A stretch of DNA of 51,881 nt from assembly GCA_902587295.1 (NCBI GenBank), contig CACIKS010000005.1, positions 1 through 51,881 on the forward strand, in the 5' to 3' direction. The notes below the pieces were generated by a model. The model saw only the letters and a list, made by a program, of their open reading frames with translations. It searched no databases and was not told the origin of the DNA. This document shows positions 10,686 to 19,837 of the stretch, in pieces (the stretch's first letter is position 1; each line of letters opens with the position of its first letter). The DNA is from an uncultured Pelagibacteraceae bacterium. Its GTDB lineage: Bacteria > Pseudomonadota > Alphaproteobacteria > Pelagibacterales > Pelagibacteraceae. The translations under genes were made by a program, and so were the position numbers.

Positions 10686-11949
10686 CGTCTTTTATTACTT
10701 TCCACCCTATGTCTTTTCTAAAAAAACCATCTTTCCAATTTATTTTTTCCAAAATTTCAAGAGAATTTTCCCTTGCACTTGATAATTTTTCATCAGCACA
10801 AGTAATATTTAAAACTCTACCACCTTTCGAAAAAGTTTTTTCATTTTTTTTATATGTACCCGCGTGAAAAATTTGTTTTTTTTTGTTTAATAAAATTTTG
10901 TTCAAGTTTTTTATTTCACTATCTTTAATATATTTTTCGGGATATCCTTTTGCACATAAAACAATCGTAATACAATTATCGTTTTTCCACTCTATTTTTA
11001 AATTCTGCATTGAATTTTTTGTTGCTAAATCAACAATCTCAACTAAATCTGTTTTTAATCTCATCATCAAAACTTGACATTCCGGATCACCCATTCTGAT
11101 GTTATATTCAATTAAATAAGGTTCTCCATCATTAATCATCAAACCAGCATATAAAAAACCAGTATAAGGGTTTCCTAAATTTTTCATTGAAATTAATGTA
11201 GGTTCTATTATTTTTTTTCTAATTTTTTTATCAAGTTCTTTAGTAAGAAGTTTCGATGGCGAATATGCTCCCATACCACCAGTATTTGGTCCGGTGTCTC
11301 TCTCTCCGACTCTTTTATGATCTTGCGCAGATCCAAAAAAATGATAAGAATTTTCATCCACTATTACAAAATAGCTCAACTCTTCTCCTTTTAAAAATTT
11401 TTCAAGAACAACTTTTTTAGAGGACTCAAATTTTCCATCAAGAATTTCTATTATCTTTTTTTTTGCCTCCTCAATTGATTTACATATCGATACACCTTTG
11501 CCTGCCGCTAAACCATCAGCCTTAACAACTATTGGGATTCCAATTTGTTTAATAAAGTTTTCTGCTTCGTTGAAATTTTCGAACACACCATATTCAGCAG
11601 TAGGTATATTATTCTTTTTACACATTTCTTTCATAAATGATTTCGAACCTTCTAATTGAGAGGCTAATTGGTTTGGTCCAAAGACTTTAATAGACCTTTT
11701 TTTAAGATAATTAACAATTCCATCTACTAAGGGCTGTTCAGGGCCAACTAAAACTATATCAATTTCTTTTCTTTTAATTATTTTATAAACTGCCTCAAAA
11801 TCAGAAATATTTTCATCAATATTTTCAGCTATTTTTTCTGTTCCAGCATTTCCGGGTATACAAATTAGTCTTCCAATCCTTTTCGATTGACTTAATTTAT
11901 AACAAATCGCATGTTCTCGACCACCACTTCCTATAACTGCAAAATTCAT
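10672..11949 (-). CDS. purD: Phosphoribosylamine-glycine ligase (GAR synthetase)
   Basis: Second step of purine synthesis: joins glycine to 5-phosphoribosylamine with ATP. The 425-residue ATP-grasp enzyme starts with MNFAVIGSGGREHA, the family N-terminus. Six extra in-frame residues upstream (from 11967) do not fit the family, so I start at 11949. Further motifs are VKADGLAAGKGVSI, the metal-site region RVGERDTGPNTGGMGAYSP, and EYNIRMGDPECQ. The gene heads a two-gene unit with rsmD and is divergent from the DUF2093 gene 31 nt away. Confidence 0.97.
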   Translation of the reverse strand: MNFAVIGSGGREHAICYKLSQSKRIGRLICIPGNAGTEKIAENIDENISDFEAVYKIIKRKEIDIVLVGPEQPLVDGIVNYLKKRSIKVFGPNQLASQLEGSKSFMKEMCKKNNIPTAEYGVFENFNEAENFIKQIGIPIVVKADGLAAGKGVSICKSIEEAKKKIIEILDGKFESSKKVVLEKFLKGEELSYFVIVDENSYHFFGSAQDHKRVGERDTGPNTGGMGAYSPSKLLTKELDKKIRKKIIEPTLISMKNLGNPYTGFLYAGLMINDGEPYLIEYNIRMGDPECQVLMMRLKTDLVEIVDLATKNSMQNLKIEWKNDNCITIVLCAKGYPEKYIKDSEIKNLNKILLNKKKQIFHAGTYKKNEKTFSKGGRVLNITCADEKLSSARENSLEILEKINWKDGFFRKDIGWKVIKDDENN

Positions 11950-11980
11950 ATATTGTAGATTTCTCAAGATTTAAACTAAC

Positions 11981-12181
11981 ATGAACAGAATTAAAGCAAA
12001 ACTTAAATATAAACAAAATGGTTTTGATATTGTTGAAAAGGGTGACTATGTAGTGTGTGCTGTTTCTGGTAAGAATATTCTTCTTAATGATTTAATGTAT
12101 TGGAATGTAGAATTGCAAGAAGCATATTTTTCACCTCTTGAAGCAAAAATTAGATTTGAACAAATAAAAAATAATAAGTAA
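11981..12181 (+). CDS. DUF2093 protein
   Basis: A 66-residue soluble protein of unknown function. It matches my recollection of the alphaproteobacterial DUF2093 pattern: GDYVVCAVSGKNILLNDLMYWNVELQEAYFSPLEA, centred on a single Cys. The CAVSG segment recalls a half zinc-ribbon, but only one Cys is present. It is a single-gene unit squeezed between divergent purD and convergent lpxL, whose stop codon begins on the very next base. Confidence 0.8.
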   Translation: MNRIKAKLKYKQNGFDIVEKGDYVVCAVSGKNILLNDLMYWNVELQEAYFSPLEAKIRFEQIKNNK

Positions 12182-13057
12182 TTACTTCCATCTATTATGT
12201 GTCCATATCCATTGCGTTGGATTTTTTAATAGCATTTTTTCTATAACTTTATTAATTTGAATAGTTATTTTTTTTTTATCTTCATCTAAATTTTTGGTTT
12301 TATTCACTTCAATTGGTTGTGATACTTCCATAAAAAAAGTATTATCTTGTCTTCTTTCCAAGTAAATTGGAACAATATTTAGATTAAATTTTAAAGCTAA
12401 TTGAGCAGGTATAGTAGTTGTATGAGCAGGGATATTAAAGAACGGATATCTTTCTGACTCCCCCACTCGTTGATCAACCATAAGCGCTATACTATTGTTT
12501 TGTTTTACGAAATTAACAATTTCTCTTGTCCCCCCCAATCCTTTCTTTATTTGATTTTTACAAATATATTTTTTTCTGAGGTAAACCATAAAGGGATTCA
12601 AAAATATGTTATTTAAAGGTCTATAAATTGCTGCTAAATCTATACCTCTTTTTTCAAGTTCCATAGCCATCAATTCGTAGTTTGCAAAGTGTCCAGAGAC
12701 AAATATTACTGGTTTATTTTTTTTTAAGATTTCATCAAGTATATTTTCGCCAGAAATTTTAATGTGATTATCTGAGAACTTGTCTAAACGAAATTTATTT
12801 AAATAAATATACTCGGCAAACACAAATCCATAGTTTTTCCACATTAATTCAATTATATTTTCAATTTCTTTTGTTGAAGGATTTTTGAATACTTTTAAGA
12901 TATTATTTTCTACAGTTTTTTTCTTTTTAAATAAAAAACCTAATCTATTTAATAAAAAAGAAGAAATTTTTCTCGCATAATTTATGCCTACAATTCTAAA
13001 TAGTAAAAATAAAATATAAATTAAAATAGCTTCAAAAAAATATTTAATTATTTTCAT
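12182..13057 (-). CDS. lpxL: Lipid A biosynthesis acyltransferase (LpxL/HtrB family)
   Basis: Transfers a fatty acyl chain to the Kdo-lipid A precursor on the inner face of the inner membrane. The 291-residue protein has an N-terminal membrane anchor (about 8-26) and the catalytic H(x4)E-type motif in VSGHFANYELMA near 118-129. An acceptor-site Arg-containing segment (IYRPLNN) and MVDQRVGESERYPFF near 193 follow. It overlaps lpxK by 14 nt and closes the ubiA-msbA-waaA-lpxK-lpxL run. Whether it adds the first or second secondary acyl chain cannot be told from sequence. Confidence 0.88.
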   Translation of the reverse strand: MKIIKYFFEAILIYILFLLFRIVGINYARKISSFLLNRLGFLFKKKKTVENNILKVFKNPSTKEIENIIELMWKNYGFVFAEYIYLNKFRLDKFSDNHIKISGENILDEILKKNKPVIFVSGHFANYELMAMELEKRGIDLAAIYRPLNNIFLNPFMVYLRKKYICKNQIKKGLGGTREIVNFVKQNNSIALMVDQRVGESERYPFFNIPAHTTTIPAQLALKFNLNIVPIYLERRQDNTFFMEVSQPIEVNKTKNLDEDKKKITIQINKVIEKMLLKNPTQWIWTHNRWK

Positions 13058-13982
13058 TCAAAATTTTTTTCAATGTTTTAACAAAATTAAATTCATCATC
13101 TATTTTTGTCTCTAAGTATATTACACCAAACCTTCTTCGATTGAACGGGCTTATTCTTAAGAAATCCTTCTCTGTAGTTATCAATTTTGCATTGTATTTT
13201 TTTTCTAAATCCGTCAGTTTTTCAAAATCTTTCTCTGAATAACTATAATGATCTGGAAAACTAATTTCTTTTACTACGTTTAATCTATTTAATTTTAATA
13301 AGTCAAAAAAGTTCTCTGGATTTCCTATGCCAGCAAAAGCAATAAGTTTTTTATTTTTAAATTCATTTAAATTTTTGGGAATATAATTAAAATAAAAAAA
13401 CTTTAATTTTTCATTATATTTTTTTAATTTTTGCTCAAACTGAAAATTTTTTCTACCATTTATTAAAATTATATGACAATCTTTTAAAGACGAAATATCT
13501 TCCCTTAGTGGTCCAGAAGGTAAAATTTGACCATTACCAATTTGTTGACGATCATTGAAACAAATAATATTTAAATTTTTTTTTATAGTTAAGTCTTGAA
13601 ATCCATCATCCAAAATTAAAAGATTGAATTTTTTATCAATAGCTTTTTCTATTGATAAATATCTATCTTTATCCGATATAACTTTACAATATTTTTTCAA
13701 CATTTCATTCTCATCTATTTGATTTTTATATTTTTTTTTAATTACAACTGGTTTCATATCATCCTTAAAAATATTAAATATTTTAATTGAAATGGGTGTT
13801 TTACCTGTTCCGCCTAAATAGATGTTACCAACACATATAATAGGTTTAGAAAAAGATTTTTTTTTAATAAAAGATTTTCTTACTCTAAAAACAATTTGAT
13901 AAAGTAAAGATATCGGCCAAAGTATAATCGAAGGCAAAGTCAAATATTCTTTGTCCCAGAATTGAGGTTTTTTTAATTTCAT
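13044..13982 (-). CDS. lpxK: Tetraacyldisaccharide 4'-kinase
   Basis: Phosphorylates the 4' position of the lipid A disaccharide, using ATP at the inner membrane. The 312-residue protein has the family Walker A segment CVGNIYLGGTGKTP near 50-63 and the LILDDGFQDLTIKK block near 124-137. The region GQILPSGPLRE near 149-159 is also characteristic. An N-terminal hydrophobic helix (about 16-32) anchors it. It overlaps waaA by 4 nt and lpxL by 14 nt, so the three are probably translated together. Confidence 0.95.
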   Translation of the reverse strand: MKLKKPQFWDKEYLTLPSIILWPISLLYQIVFRVRKSFIKKKSFSKPIICVGNIYLGGTGKTPISIKIFNIFKDDMKPVVIKKKYKNQIDENEMLKKYCKVISDKDRYLSIEKAIDKKFNLLILDDGFQDLTIKKNLNIICFNDRQQIGNGQILPSGPLREDISSLKDCHIILINGRKNFQFEQKLKKYNEKLKFFYFNYIPKNLNEFKNKKLIAFAGIGNPENFFDLLKLNRLNVVKEISFPDHYSYSEKDFEKLTDLEKKYNAKLITTEKDFLRISPFNRRRFGVIYLETKIDDEFNFVKTLKKILNENN

Positions 13983-15247
13983 TTAATAAATTTATTATAC
14001 TCTTGAATTACTTGGTTAAAAATTTTCATACCATAGTTATTTAAATCATTAATACTTTCTGGGTCTTTTTTATAATTTGAATTAAAATTTTTTTCCAATT
14101 TTTCAGCTAATATTTCAGGACTATTTACCATTTCAGAGAATTTTTTCTTGTTTAAATAATCATAAATCTCTTTAAAGTTATAAACGTATGGTCCGTGATA
14201 AATGAAACAACCCATTTTTGCAGCTTCTATTGGATTTTGCCCGCCTACTTTTTTTAATTTTTCAATTAATGACTTTCCAATAAATATATGTTTTATTTTT
14301 GCTAAATATTTTGAAACAGAACCATAATAATTCACCAGAATAACTTCAGCAGATTTATCTATGCTGTCTCTTTCGTTTTTAATTTGAACTTGTAGTCCCA
14401 TTTTTTTTAGATTTCGATAAATTTTATTAATTCTGTGAATATGTCTAGGCAGTATAATAGTTATAGTATTTTTATTATTTTTTTTTAATATTTTATGAAC
14501 ATCAGCACAAAAAATTTCTTCATTATGATGTGTGCTTAAAGCACACCATATTTCTTTATTGTCAAAAAAATTAAATTTTTCACTAGCAAATTCATTTGAA
14601 TTATTGATCGAAGAACAAAATTTTATATTTCCAAAGTATTTTATATTCTTAGCTCCTAAGTCCTCCAAATATCTTGAAGTTTCATTACTTGATGAAAAGC
14701 ATATAGAAAATGTTTCAAATAATTGTTTCGCAAAATTATTTAAAATTTTCCACCTTTTAAAACTTTTTTCTGTAATTCTAGCGTTTAAAAGGATAAAAGG
14801 AATTCCATTTTTTTTTATTTTAAAAATAAAATTAGGCCAAATTTCAGAGTCCACAAAGGAGGCGATATTTGGTTTCCAATTATTCAAAAAACTTTGAGTT
14901 AAAAAAATCGAGTCGTAGGGTAAAAATTGATGAAAAATTTTTTTATTTTCTTTAAATTTTTTTTTAAGTTGTCTATATGAACTTAAAGTAGTTGTAGTGA
15001 TCAAAAAATTACAATTTTTTTCTTCTTTCAAAAAAAAATTTATAATAGGGAGAATACTGTTTAATTCTCCGATACTGGCAGCGTGAAACCAAAATAAAAA
15101 ACCATCAGGTCTTCTTATTTTATTTGGTAAAATTTTTTCTTTAAACTTTGATTTGTCTTCTTTATCAAAAAAAATTCTTAAAATTATCAGAACAACAAAT
15201 GGTATATAAAAAATTTCAACCATTAGTCTGTACAAAAACTTTACCAT
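13979..15247 (-). CDS. waaA: 3-deoxy-D-manno-octulosonic acid (Kdo) transferase
   Basis: Attaches Kdo to lipid IV-A, the base of the LPS core. The 422-residue GT30 enzyme has an N-terminal membrane anchor, the acceptor-site motif WFHAASIGELNSILPII near 53-69 with the catalytic Glu, and FVDSEIWPNFI near 130. The C-terminal Rossmann part has GGQNPIEAAKMGC near 338 that binds CMP-Kdo. It lies 3 nt after msbA and overlaps lpxK, consistent with one lipid A operon. Confidence 0.95.
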   Translation of the reverse strand: MVKFLYRLMVEIFYIPFVVLIILRIFFDKEDKSKFKEKILPNKIRRPDGFLFWFHAASIGELNSILPIINFFLKEEKNCNFLITTTTLSSYRQLKKKFKENKKIFHQFLPYDSIFLTQSFLNNWKPNIASFVDSEIWPNFIFKIKKNGIPFILLNARITEKSFKRWKILNNFAKQLFETFSICFSSSNETSRYLEDLGAKNIKYFGNIKFCSSINNSNEFASEKFNFFDNKEIWCALSTHHNEEIFCADVHKILKKNNKNTITIILPRHIHRINKIYRNLKKMGLQVQIKNERDSIDKSAEVILVNYYGSVSKYLAKIKHIFIGKSLIEKLKKVGGQNPIEAAKMGCFIYHGPYVYNFKEIYDYLNKKKFSEMVNSPEILAEKLEKNFNSNYKKDPESINDLNNYGMKIFNQVIQEYNKFIK

Positions 15248-15250
15248 ATT

Positions 15251-16993
15251 TTAAATAACTTGCTTATTATATAGGTTTTTATATTCTTTTGAATTTTCTA
15301 AAAGCTCAGTATGCTTGCCTGATCCAACAATATTTCCATCTTTCATAACTATAATATTATCAGCTTTCTTTATTGTAGATAATCTATGTGCAATTACCAA
15401 AGTTGTTTTATTTTTTGTTAGATTAAATATTGCGTTCTGAACTTTCGACTCCGAATCAGCATCCAAAGAAGATGTTGCTTCGTCTAACAAAATAATTGGA
15501 GCATTTTTAAGTATTGCTCTTGCGATCGACAATCTTTGTTTTTGTCCGCCAGAAAGTCTTGTGCCGTTTTCACCAATAACTGTATTATATTTCTCTGGTA
15601 ATTCATTTATAAAATCTCTTGCTGCTGCTAATTCACAAGCATTTTTAATATCATCTTCAGTAGCATCGACTTTTGCATACTTAATATTATTTTTAACACT
15701 ATCATCGAAAAGTATTACGTCTTGACTTACTAAAGAAATTTTATTTCTAAGCGAATAAAGCGAAATTTCATCTGTTTTTTGATCGTCAATAAATATTTCA
15801 CCACTTTGTTGTTGATAAAATCTAGGAATAAGATTCATTATAGTGCTTTTCCCAGCTCCACTGTGACCAACTAGTGCAGTAATTTTTCCACCTTCAACAT
15901 TTAAATTTATATTTTTTATGGCGCTATCTTTTCCAGTTTTGTATTGAAAAGATATATTTTTAAATTTTATATTACCATTTTTTATTTTAAGACTTGGAAA
16001 TTTTTCTTCATTTTTAATTTGTATCTTTTCATCTATCATTCCAAAAATTCTCTCTGCAGCAGCAGTTCCTTGATAAACTAGCATATTCATTGTCGCTAAG
16101 GATCTGATTGGTTGATAAGCAAGCATCATTGCTGCTAAAAAAGAAAAAAAATTATTTATTCCTATTTCACCCCTATGAATTAAAGCTCCAGCAAAATATA
16201 TAAACCCAGCAATCATAAAACCAGTTAATATTTCCATTATAGGAGTTGCTCTAATTAAAATTTTATGAAGTTTAATTTGTTTATCCGTAACATCTTTTAT
16301 AGACTCTTTAGACCTCTCTTTCTCAGCATCCTCTCTTTGGTATATTTTAATAATTTTAGATGCTTTTAAAATTTCAGATAAAAAAGTTGAAAAATCACCA
16401 ATAGATTGGGCACCAGCAGTTGTTGCCTTGCCCATTCTTTTTCCCAAGGATTTTGCAAAAAAAGCGGCCAAAGGCATCATAAGTATTGAAAATAATGCTA
16501 ATTTCCAATTTTGATAAAACATCAAAGCTACCAAAGTTACTAACGTAAAAGTATCCTTCATTATATTTAAAACACCTGTGCTAACTAAAGCCTGAATTTG
16601 TCCTACATCATATAAAAAACTAGAGATGTATCTTCCAGAATGTTTAGACTCTAAACTTTGGGTGTCCGAAATTAATATGTGTTGGGCCATTTGATTTTGT
16701 ATTTCTTGAATAATTCTAGCACCAACAACTATCATAGTTGACCTTGCAAAATATAAGGAAGCACCTTTTGCAGCGAAAACAAAAACTATTAGGAAAGGAA
16801 TAATAATTGCATAAGTTTTATTTCCATCGATGAAAATTCTTTTAATTGCAGGATCTAGTAACCAAGCAGTAGCTGATGTACTAGCCGCGACTACTAAAGA
16901 AAGAACCAAAGCTAATAATATTTGTTTTAATCGCTTTTGAACATAATTTTTATATAATCTTTTAATATAAAATGAGATTTTATTAATTTTCAT
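15251..16993 (-). CDS. msbA: Lipid A export ABC transporter (MsbA-like)
   Basis: A 580-residue half-transporter with fused membrane and ATPase domains that probably flips lipid A across the inner membrane as a homodimer. Six membrane helices occupy about residues 20-310. The nucleotide-binding domain has Walker A GHSGAGKST, the Q-loop SLVSQDVILF, signature LSGGQKQR, Walker B IILLDEATSSLD and the switch His in VIAHRLST. Export of another lipid cannot be excluded, but the position between ubiA and waaA-lpxK-lpxL supports lipid A. Confidence 0.92.
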   Translation of the reverse strand: MKINKISFYIKRLYKNYVQKRLKQILLALVLSLVVAASTSATAWLLDPAIKRIFIDGNKTYAIIIPFLIVFVFAAKGASLYFARSTMIVVGARIIQEIQNQMAQHILISDTQSLESKHSGRYISSFLYDVGQIQALVSTGVLNIMKDTFTLVTLVALMFYQNWKLALFSILMMPLAAFFAKSLGKRMGKATTAGAQSIGDFSTFLSEILKASKIIKIYQREDAEKERSKESIKDVTDKQIKLHKILIRATPIMEILTGFMIAGFIYFAGALIHRGEIGINNFFSFLAAMMLAYQPIRSLATMNMLVYQGTAAAERIFGMIDEKIQIKNEEKFPSLKIKNGNIKFKNISFQYKTGKDSAIKNINLNVEGGKITALVGHSGAGKSTIMNLIPRFYQQQSGEIFIDDQKTDEISLYSLRNKISLVSQDVILFDDSVKNNIKYAKVDATEDDIKNACELAAARDFINELPEKYNTVIGENGTRLSGGQKQRLSIARAILKNAPIILLDEATSSLDADSESKVQNAIFNLTKNKTTLVIAHRLSTIKKADNIIVMKDGNIVGSGKHTELLENSKEYKNLYNKQVI

Positions 16994-16997
16994 TTTT

Positions 16998-17858
16998 TTA
17001 AATAGTTAAAAAATAAATAGCTAGAAAAACTGTTAATCCAGATATGTTATTAATTTTAAATGCCTTCAAACACGAGGCAGGGTCTTTGGTATTATAAATT
17101 TTTATTTGGTAAAATAATGTAAACATAAATAATAAAAAAAATATAAAATAATAATCTATTTTTAAGTTTATTATCACAAGGAAAATCAGAAAAGAACTTA
17201 TGGAATAACAAATACCTAAAAATAAATTAAGGTTATTCCTAAACTTTATTGATGTAGATTTTACCCCAATCAATTCATCATCCGATCTATCTTGCAATCC
17301 ATAAATCGTGTCATAACCTAGTGTCCAAAATATGGCTCCACAATAAAGAAGAATTGGAAAATATGAGATTTCATTTGTTATAGACGTCCAAGCCATAATT
17401 ATCCCCCAATTAAAAGTAAAGCCCAGAAATAATTGTGGCCAATAAGTAAATCTTTTCATAAAAGGATAGCTAAAAGCAAAAATCATTGAAAAAATTCCTA
17501 AATATATAGTTAAGAGATTGAATTGTATTAAAACAACAAAAGCTAATGAGCATAATATTAAAACATAAGTCCAGGCTAATTTTTTACTGAGAGATCCAGA
17601 TGCAATTGGCCTTCTTTTAGTTCTTAAAACCTTTTTATCTATATTTTCGTCTACTATATCATTCACTATACATCCAGCACTTCTCATTAAAACAGATCCA
17701 AAAAAGAAAAGTATAAGGTGTTGAAGAAAAACATTTATATTCTGATTAAAATAGTAAGCTAGTGATAAACCCCACGTGCAAGGCCAAAATAGCAATAAAA
17801 AACCAATAGGCTTATTTAATCTTGTAACATTTATGAAATTTTGAAAGTGTAAGGACAT
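16998..17858 (-). CDS. ubiA: 4-hydroxybenzoate polyprenyltransferase
   Basis: Joins a polyprenyl chain to 4-hydroxybenzoate, the committed membrane step of ubiquinone synthesis. The 286-residue protein is strongly hydrophobic with about eight helices. It shows both Asp-rich magnesium motifs: NDIVDENIDKKVLRTKRRP near 66-84 and YDTIYGLQDRSDDE near 181-194. It precedes msbA by 4 nt on the minus strand and is divergent from the DUF2721 gene. Ubiquinone would feed the respiratory chain that ends in the cytochrome oxidase encoded nearby. Confidence 0.95.
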   Translation of the reverse strand: MSLHFQNFINVTRLNKPIGFLLLFWPCTWGLSLAYYFNQNINVFLQHLILFFFGSVLMRSAGCIVNDIVDENIDKKVLRTKRRPIASGSLSKKLAWTYVLILCSLAFVVLIQFNLLTIYLGIFSMIFAFSYPFMKRFTYWPQLFLGFTFNWGIIMAWTSITNEISYFPILLYCGAIFWTLGYDTIYGLQDRSDDELIGVKSTSIKFRNNLNLFLGICYSISSFLIFLVIINLKIDYYFIFFLLFMFTLFYQIKIYNTKDPASCLKAFKINNISGLTVFLAIYFLTI

Positions 17859-17909
17859 TATTAGTTCTTGTAAATATCAAACACTAAATACATAATCAAT
17901 CAATTCAAT

Positions 17910-18314
17910 ATGAACATAGATTACACAGTTACAGCATTAATGTTTCCTGCTATTCCGCTTATTATGACAGTCTATAGTAACAGATTTCATACACTGAGTG
18001 CATTGATAAGAAAGCTTCATGACGAATATGTTTTTGAAAAACATATTCCACCTGAATGGGAAAAACAACTTATTAACTTAAGCCACAGAATAAATTATTT
18101 AAAATATGCAATTGGTTCAGCAAGCTTAGGATTCTTATTTAATATGGTTACTGTATTGTGTTTGTATTTAGATACAATTCTTACTGCCAGACTAATTTTT
18201 GCTGGTTGCTGTATATCTATGATTATTTCTATACTTTTGTTTTTGTTAGAAATTTTTCTATCAACAAATGCGTTAAAATTACATTTGTCAGATATGAAAA
18301 TAAATGAGAAATAA
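17910..18314 (+). CDS. DUF2721 membrane protein
   Basis: A 134-residue inner-membrane protein that fits the DUF2721 pattern: an N-terminal hydrophobic segment (ALMFPAIPLIMTVYSNRF), a helix with LSALIRKLHDEY, then two hydrophobic helices at about 64-86 and 92-117. No catalytic motif is visible and the function is unknown. It starts a short plus-strand group of small membrane proteins divergent from ubiA. Confidence 0.75.
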   Translation: MNIDYTVTALMFPAIPLIMTVYSNRFHTLSALIRKLHDEYVFEKHIPPEWEKQLINLSHRINYLKYAIGSASLGFLFNMVTVLCLYLDTILTARLIFAGCCISMIISILLFLLEIFLSTNALKLHLSDMKINEK

Positions 18315-18319
18315 CGTAT

Positions 18320-18421
18320 ATGAAAATTAATGCAATAAGAGCTTTTATAATAGCATCTATAGTGATCATTTTATTGTATGCACTTGGCTTATTTTTACCT
18401 ATAATATTAGTTTCAAATTAA
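18320..18421 (+). CDS. Possible 33-residue single-span membrane protein
   Basis: A short ORF from the ATG at 18320 to a TAA at 18419-18421, encoding MKINAIRAF followed by a hydrophobic stretch of about 20 residues and ending LVSN. It fills almost exactly the gap between the DUF2721 gene (5 nt before) and the next membrane protein (2 nt after), which fits an operon member. No strong Shine-Dalgarno is seen, and a random AT-rich ORF remains possible. Confidence 0.4.
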   Translation: MKINAIRAFIIASIVIILLYALGLFLPIILVSN

Positions 18422-18423
18422 TT

Positions 18424-18615
18424 ATGTTTAGTAAACCGATTATTTTAATAATTGTATTAATTCTTTTATTAGTATTTTATCTTGTCATTAGATTAGGAGC
18501 CGGAAAAAAAAAAGAAATAGATGATTCTCAAAGACTAACCAAATATCTTTTTGGCGTAAGGATACTAATACTTATTTTGGCAGTTGTTGGTTTAATTCTT
18601 TGGTTTTTGCTTTAA
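18424..18615 (+). CDS. Small two-span membrane protein of unknown function
   Basis: I do not recognise this 63-residue protein. It has two hydrophobic helices (about 5-24 and 45-63) joined by a charged loop, GKKKEIDDSQRLTKYLFG. The positive loop suggests both ends face the periplasm. Its last 24 nt overlap the end of the convergent DUF1289 gene. It lies two bases after the 33-residue ORF. Confidence 0.6.
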   Translation: MFSKPIILIIVLILLLVFYLVIRLGAGKKKEIDDSQRLTKYLFGVRILILILAVVGLILWFLL

Positions 18616-18864
18616 ATTTTTAGAATAGACTAACTTTCCAAATTCTAGCTTTTCCTTATAAGACTTTTCGAAAGTTTTAATTTGAGAGTCACTCATTCTA
18701 CTTAAAAGAACATTTAAATTTTCTTTCTTCCACTTATTTTGTGTATCTGGATTTTTCCAGATTTTTTTTTCTTCATTGGTTCTTGCACAACCAAAACAAT
18801 AACCAGTATTTGGATCATTTTTACAAATACTAATACATGGGCTTATTATTTTTTCATTATTCAT
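18592..18864 (-). CDS. DUF1289 Cys-motif protein
   Basis: A 90-residue protein with the DUF1289 signature SPCISICKNDPNTGYCFGCART, four Cys spaced as in a small metal-binding knuckle, followed by EEKKIW. Members are short cytosolic proteins often annotated as Fe-S or zinc proteins of unknown role. It overlaps the end of the upstream quinone oxidoreductase gene by 8 nt, so the two are probably co-translated. The tail after residue 50 is Lys-rich and less conserved. Confidence 0.85.
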   Translation of the reverse strand: MNNEKIISPCISICKNDPNTGYCFGCARTNEEKKIWKNPDTQNKWKKENLNVLLSRMSDSQIKTFEKSYKEKLEFGKLVYSKNLKQKPKN

Positions 18865-19837
18865 TTGGTATCAACAAAGCTGGACCAATAATCTTTCTTG
18901 CCTCAAGGTCCTCGTGCGCCTTTCTTGCATCTGATAAGTCATATTCCTTAAAAATTTTTACTTTTATTTTTCCAAATTTAATTTGTTTAAAAAGTAAATC
19001 TGCTCCCTCTATAAGCTGGTTTCTCTCAGCAGCATAATTTGCAAGACCAGGTCTTGTAAAATAAAGGCTTTTCGCGGCTATATATTTTTTAACATCTATT
19101 GGTTTTAATGCTCCTGAAGAATTTCCAAAAGAAACCATCATACCCATAGGTTTTAAACAATTAATAGATTTTTCAAAAGTCTCCTGTCCAACGCCATCAT
19201 AAACAACATTGATACCTTTATTCTCTGTTATCTCTAAAACTTTCTTATCAAAACTTTCTTTGTTATAATTTATAACAAAATCGCAACCATTTTCCTTAGC
19301 AATATTAATTTTACTATCTGATCCCACAGTACCAATAACCTTACAACCAACACTTTTAGCCCATTGACAAAAAATTTGACCAACACCTCCAGCTGCCGCA
19401 TGAAATAAAATTGTTTCAGAGGCGCTTACTTTATAGGTCTTCATCAAAAGGTAATGAGCTGTTAAACCTTTAGTCATTATGCTCGCACCAATCTTATGAG
19501 TTATCCCCTCTGGTAGTTTCACCGCAATCTTTTCAGGTATAATTCTTTCAGTAGAATATGAACCTAAAGGAGTAGATGCATAAACAATGTTATCTCCTTT
19601 ATTAAAATTTTTAACTTCTGACCCAATTTCTTCCACAACACCAGCTCCTTCCATTCCCAAACCAGAGGGGAGTTTAATTGGGTAAAGGCCAGATCGGTGA
19701 TATGTATCAATAAAATTTAAACCAACAGCTAAATTTTTAATTCTGATGTCGTTTGGTCCAAGAGAATTAATTTCTGTATTTTTAAATTCTAAAACTTCTG
19801 GACCACCGTGATTATTAATTACAATTGATTTTGGCAT
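18857..19837 (-). CDS. NADPH:quinone oxidoreductase (zinc-free MDR family)
   Basis: A 326-residue medium-chain reductase of the QOR group that probably reduces quinones or enones with NADPH. The N-terminal GroES-like domain contains GLNFIDTYHRSGLYP and GMEGAGVVEEIG. The Rossmann domain shows LFHAAAGGVGQIFCQWAK near 143-160. The catalytic zinc ligands of alcohol dehydrogenases are missing, as usual for this branch. The start overlaps the stop of the pirin gene by one base (TAATG), so the two are coupled. Confidence 0.87.
   Translation of the reverse strand: MPKSIVINNHGGPEVLEFKNTEINSLGPNDIRIKNLAVGLNFIDTYHRSGLYPIKLPSGLGMEGAGVVEEIGSEVKNFNKGDNIVYASTPLGSYSTERIIPEKIAVKLPEGITHKIGASIMTKGLTAHYLLMKTYKVSASETILFHAAAGGVGQIFCQWAKSVGCKVIGTVGSDSKINIAKENGCDFVINYNKESFDKKVLEITENKGINVVYDGVGQETFEKSINCLKPMGMMVSFGNSSGALKPIDVKKYIAAKSLYFTRPGLANYAAERNQLIEGADLLFKQIKFGKIKVKIFKEYDLSDARKAHEDLEARKIIGPALLIPNE

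Noticed and set aside
11950-11967. Longer N-terminus of PurD
   Set aside because: The family begins at MNFAVIGSGGREHA, so the six extra residues are not supported.
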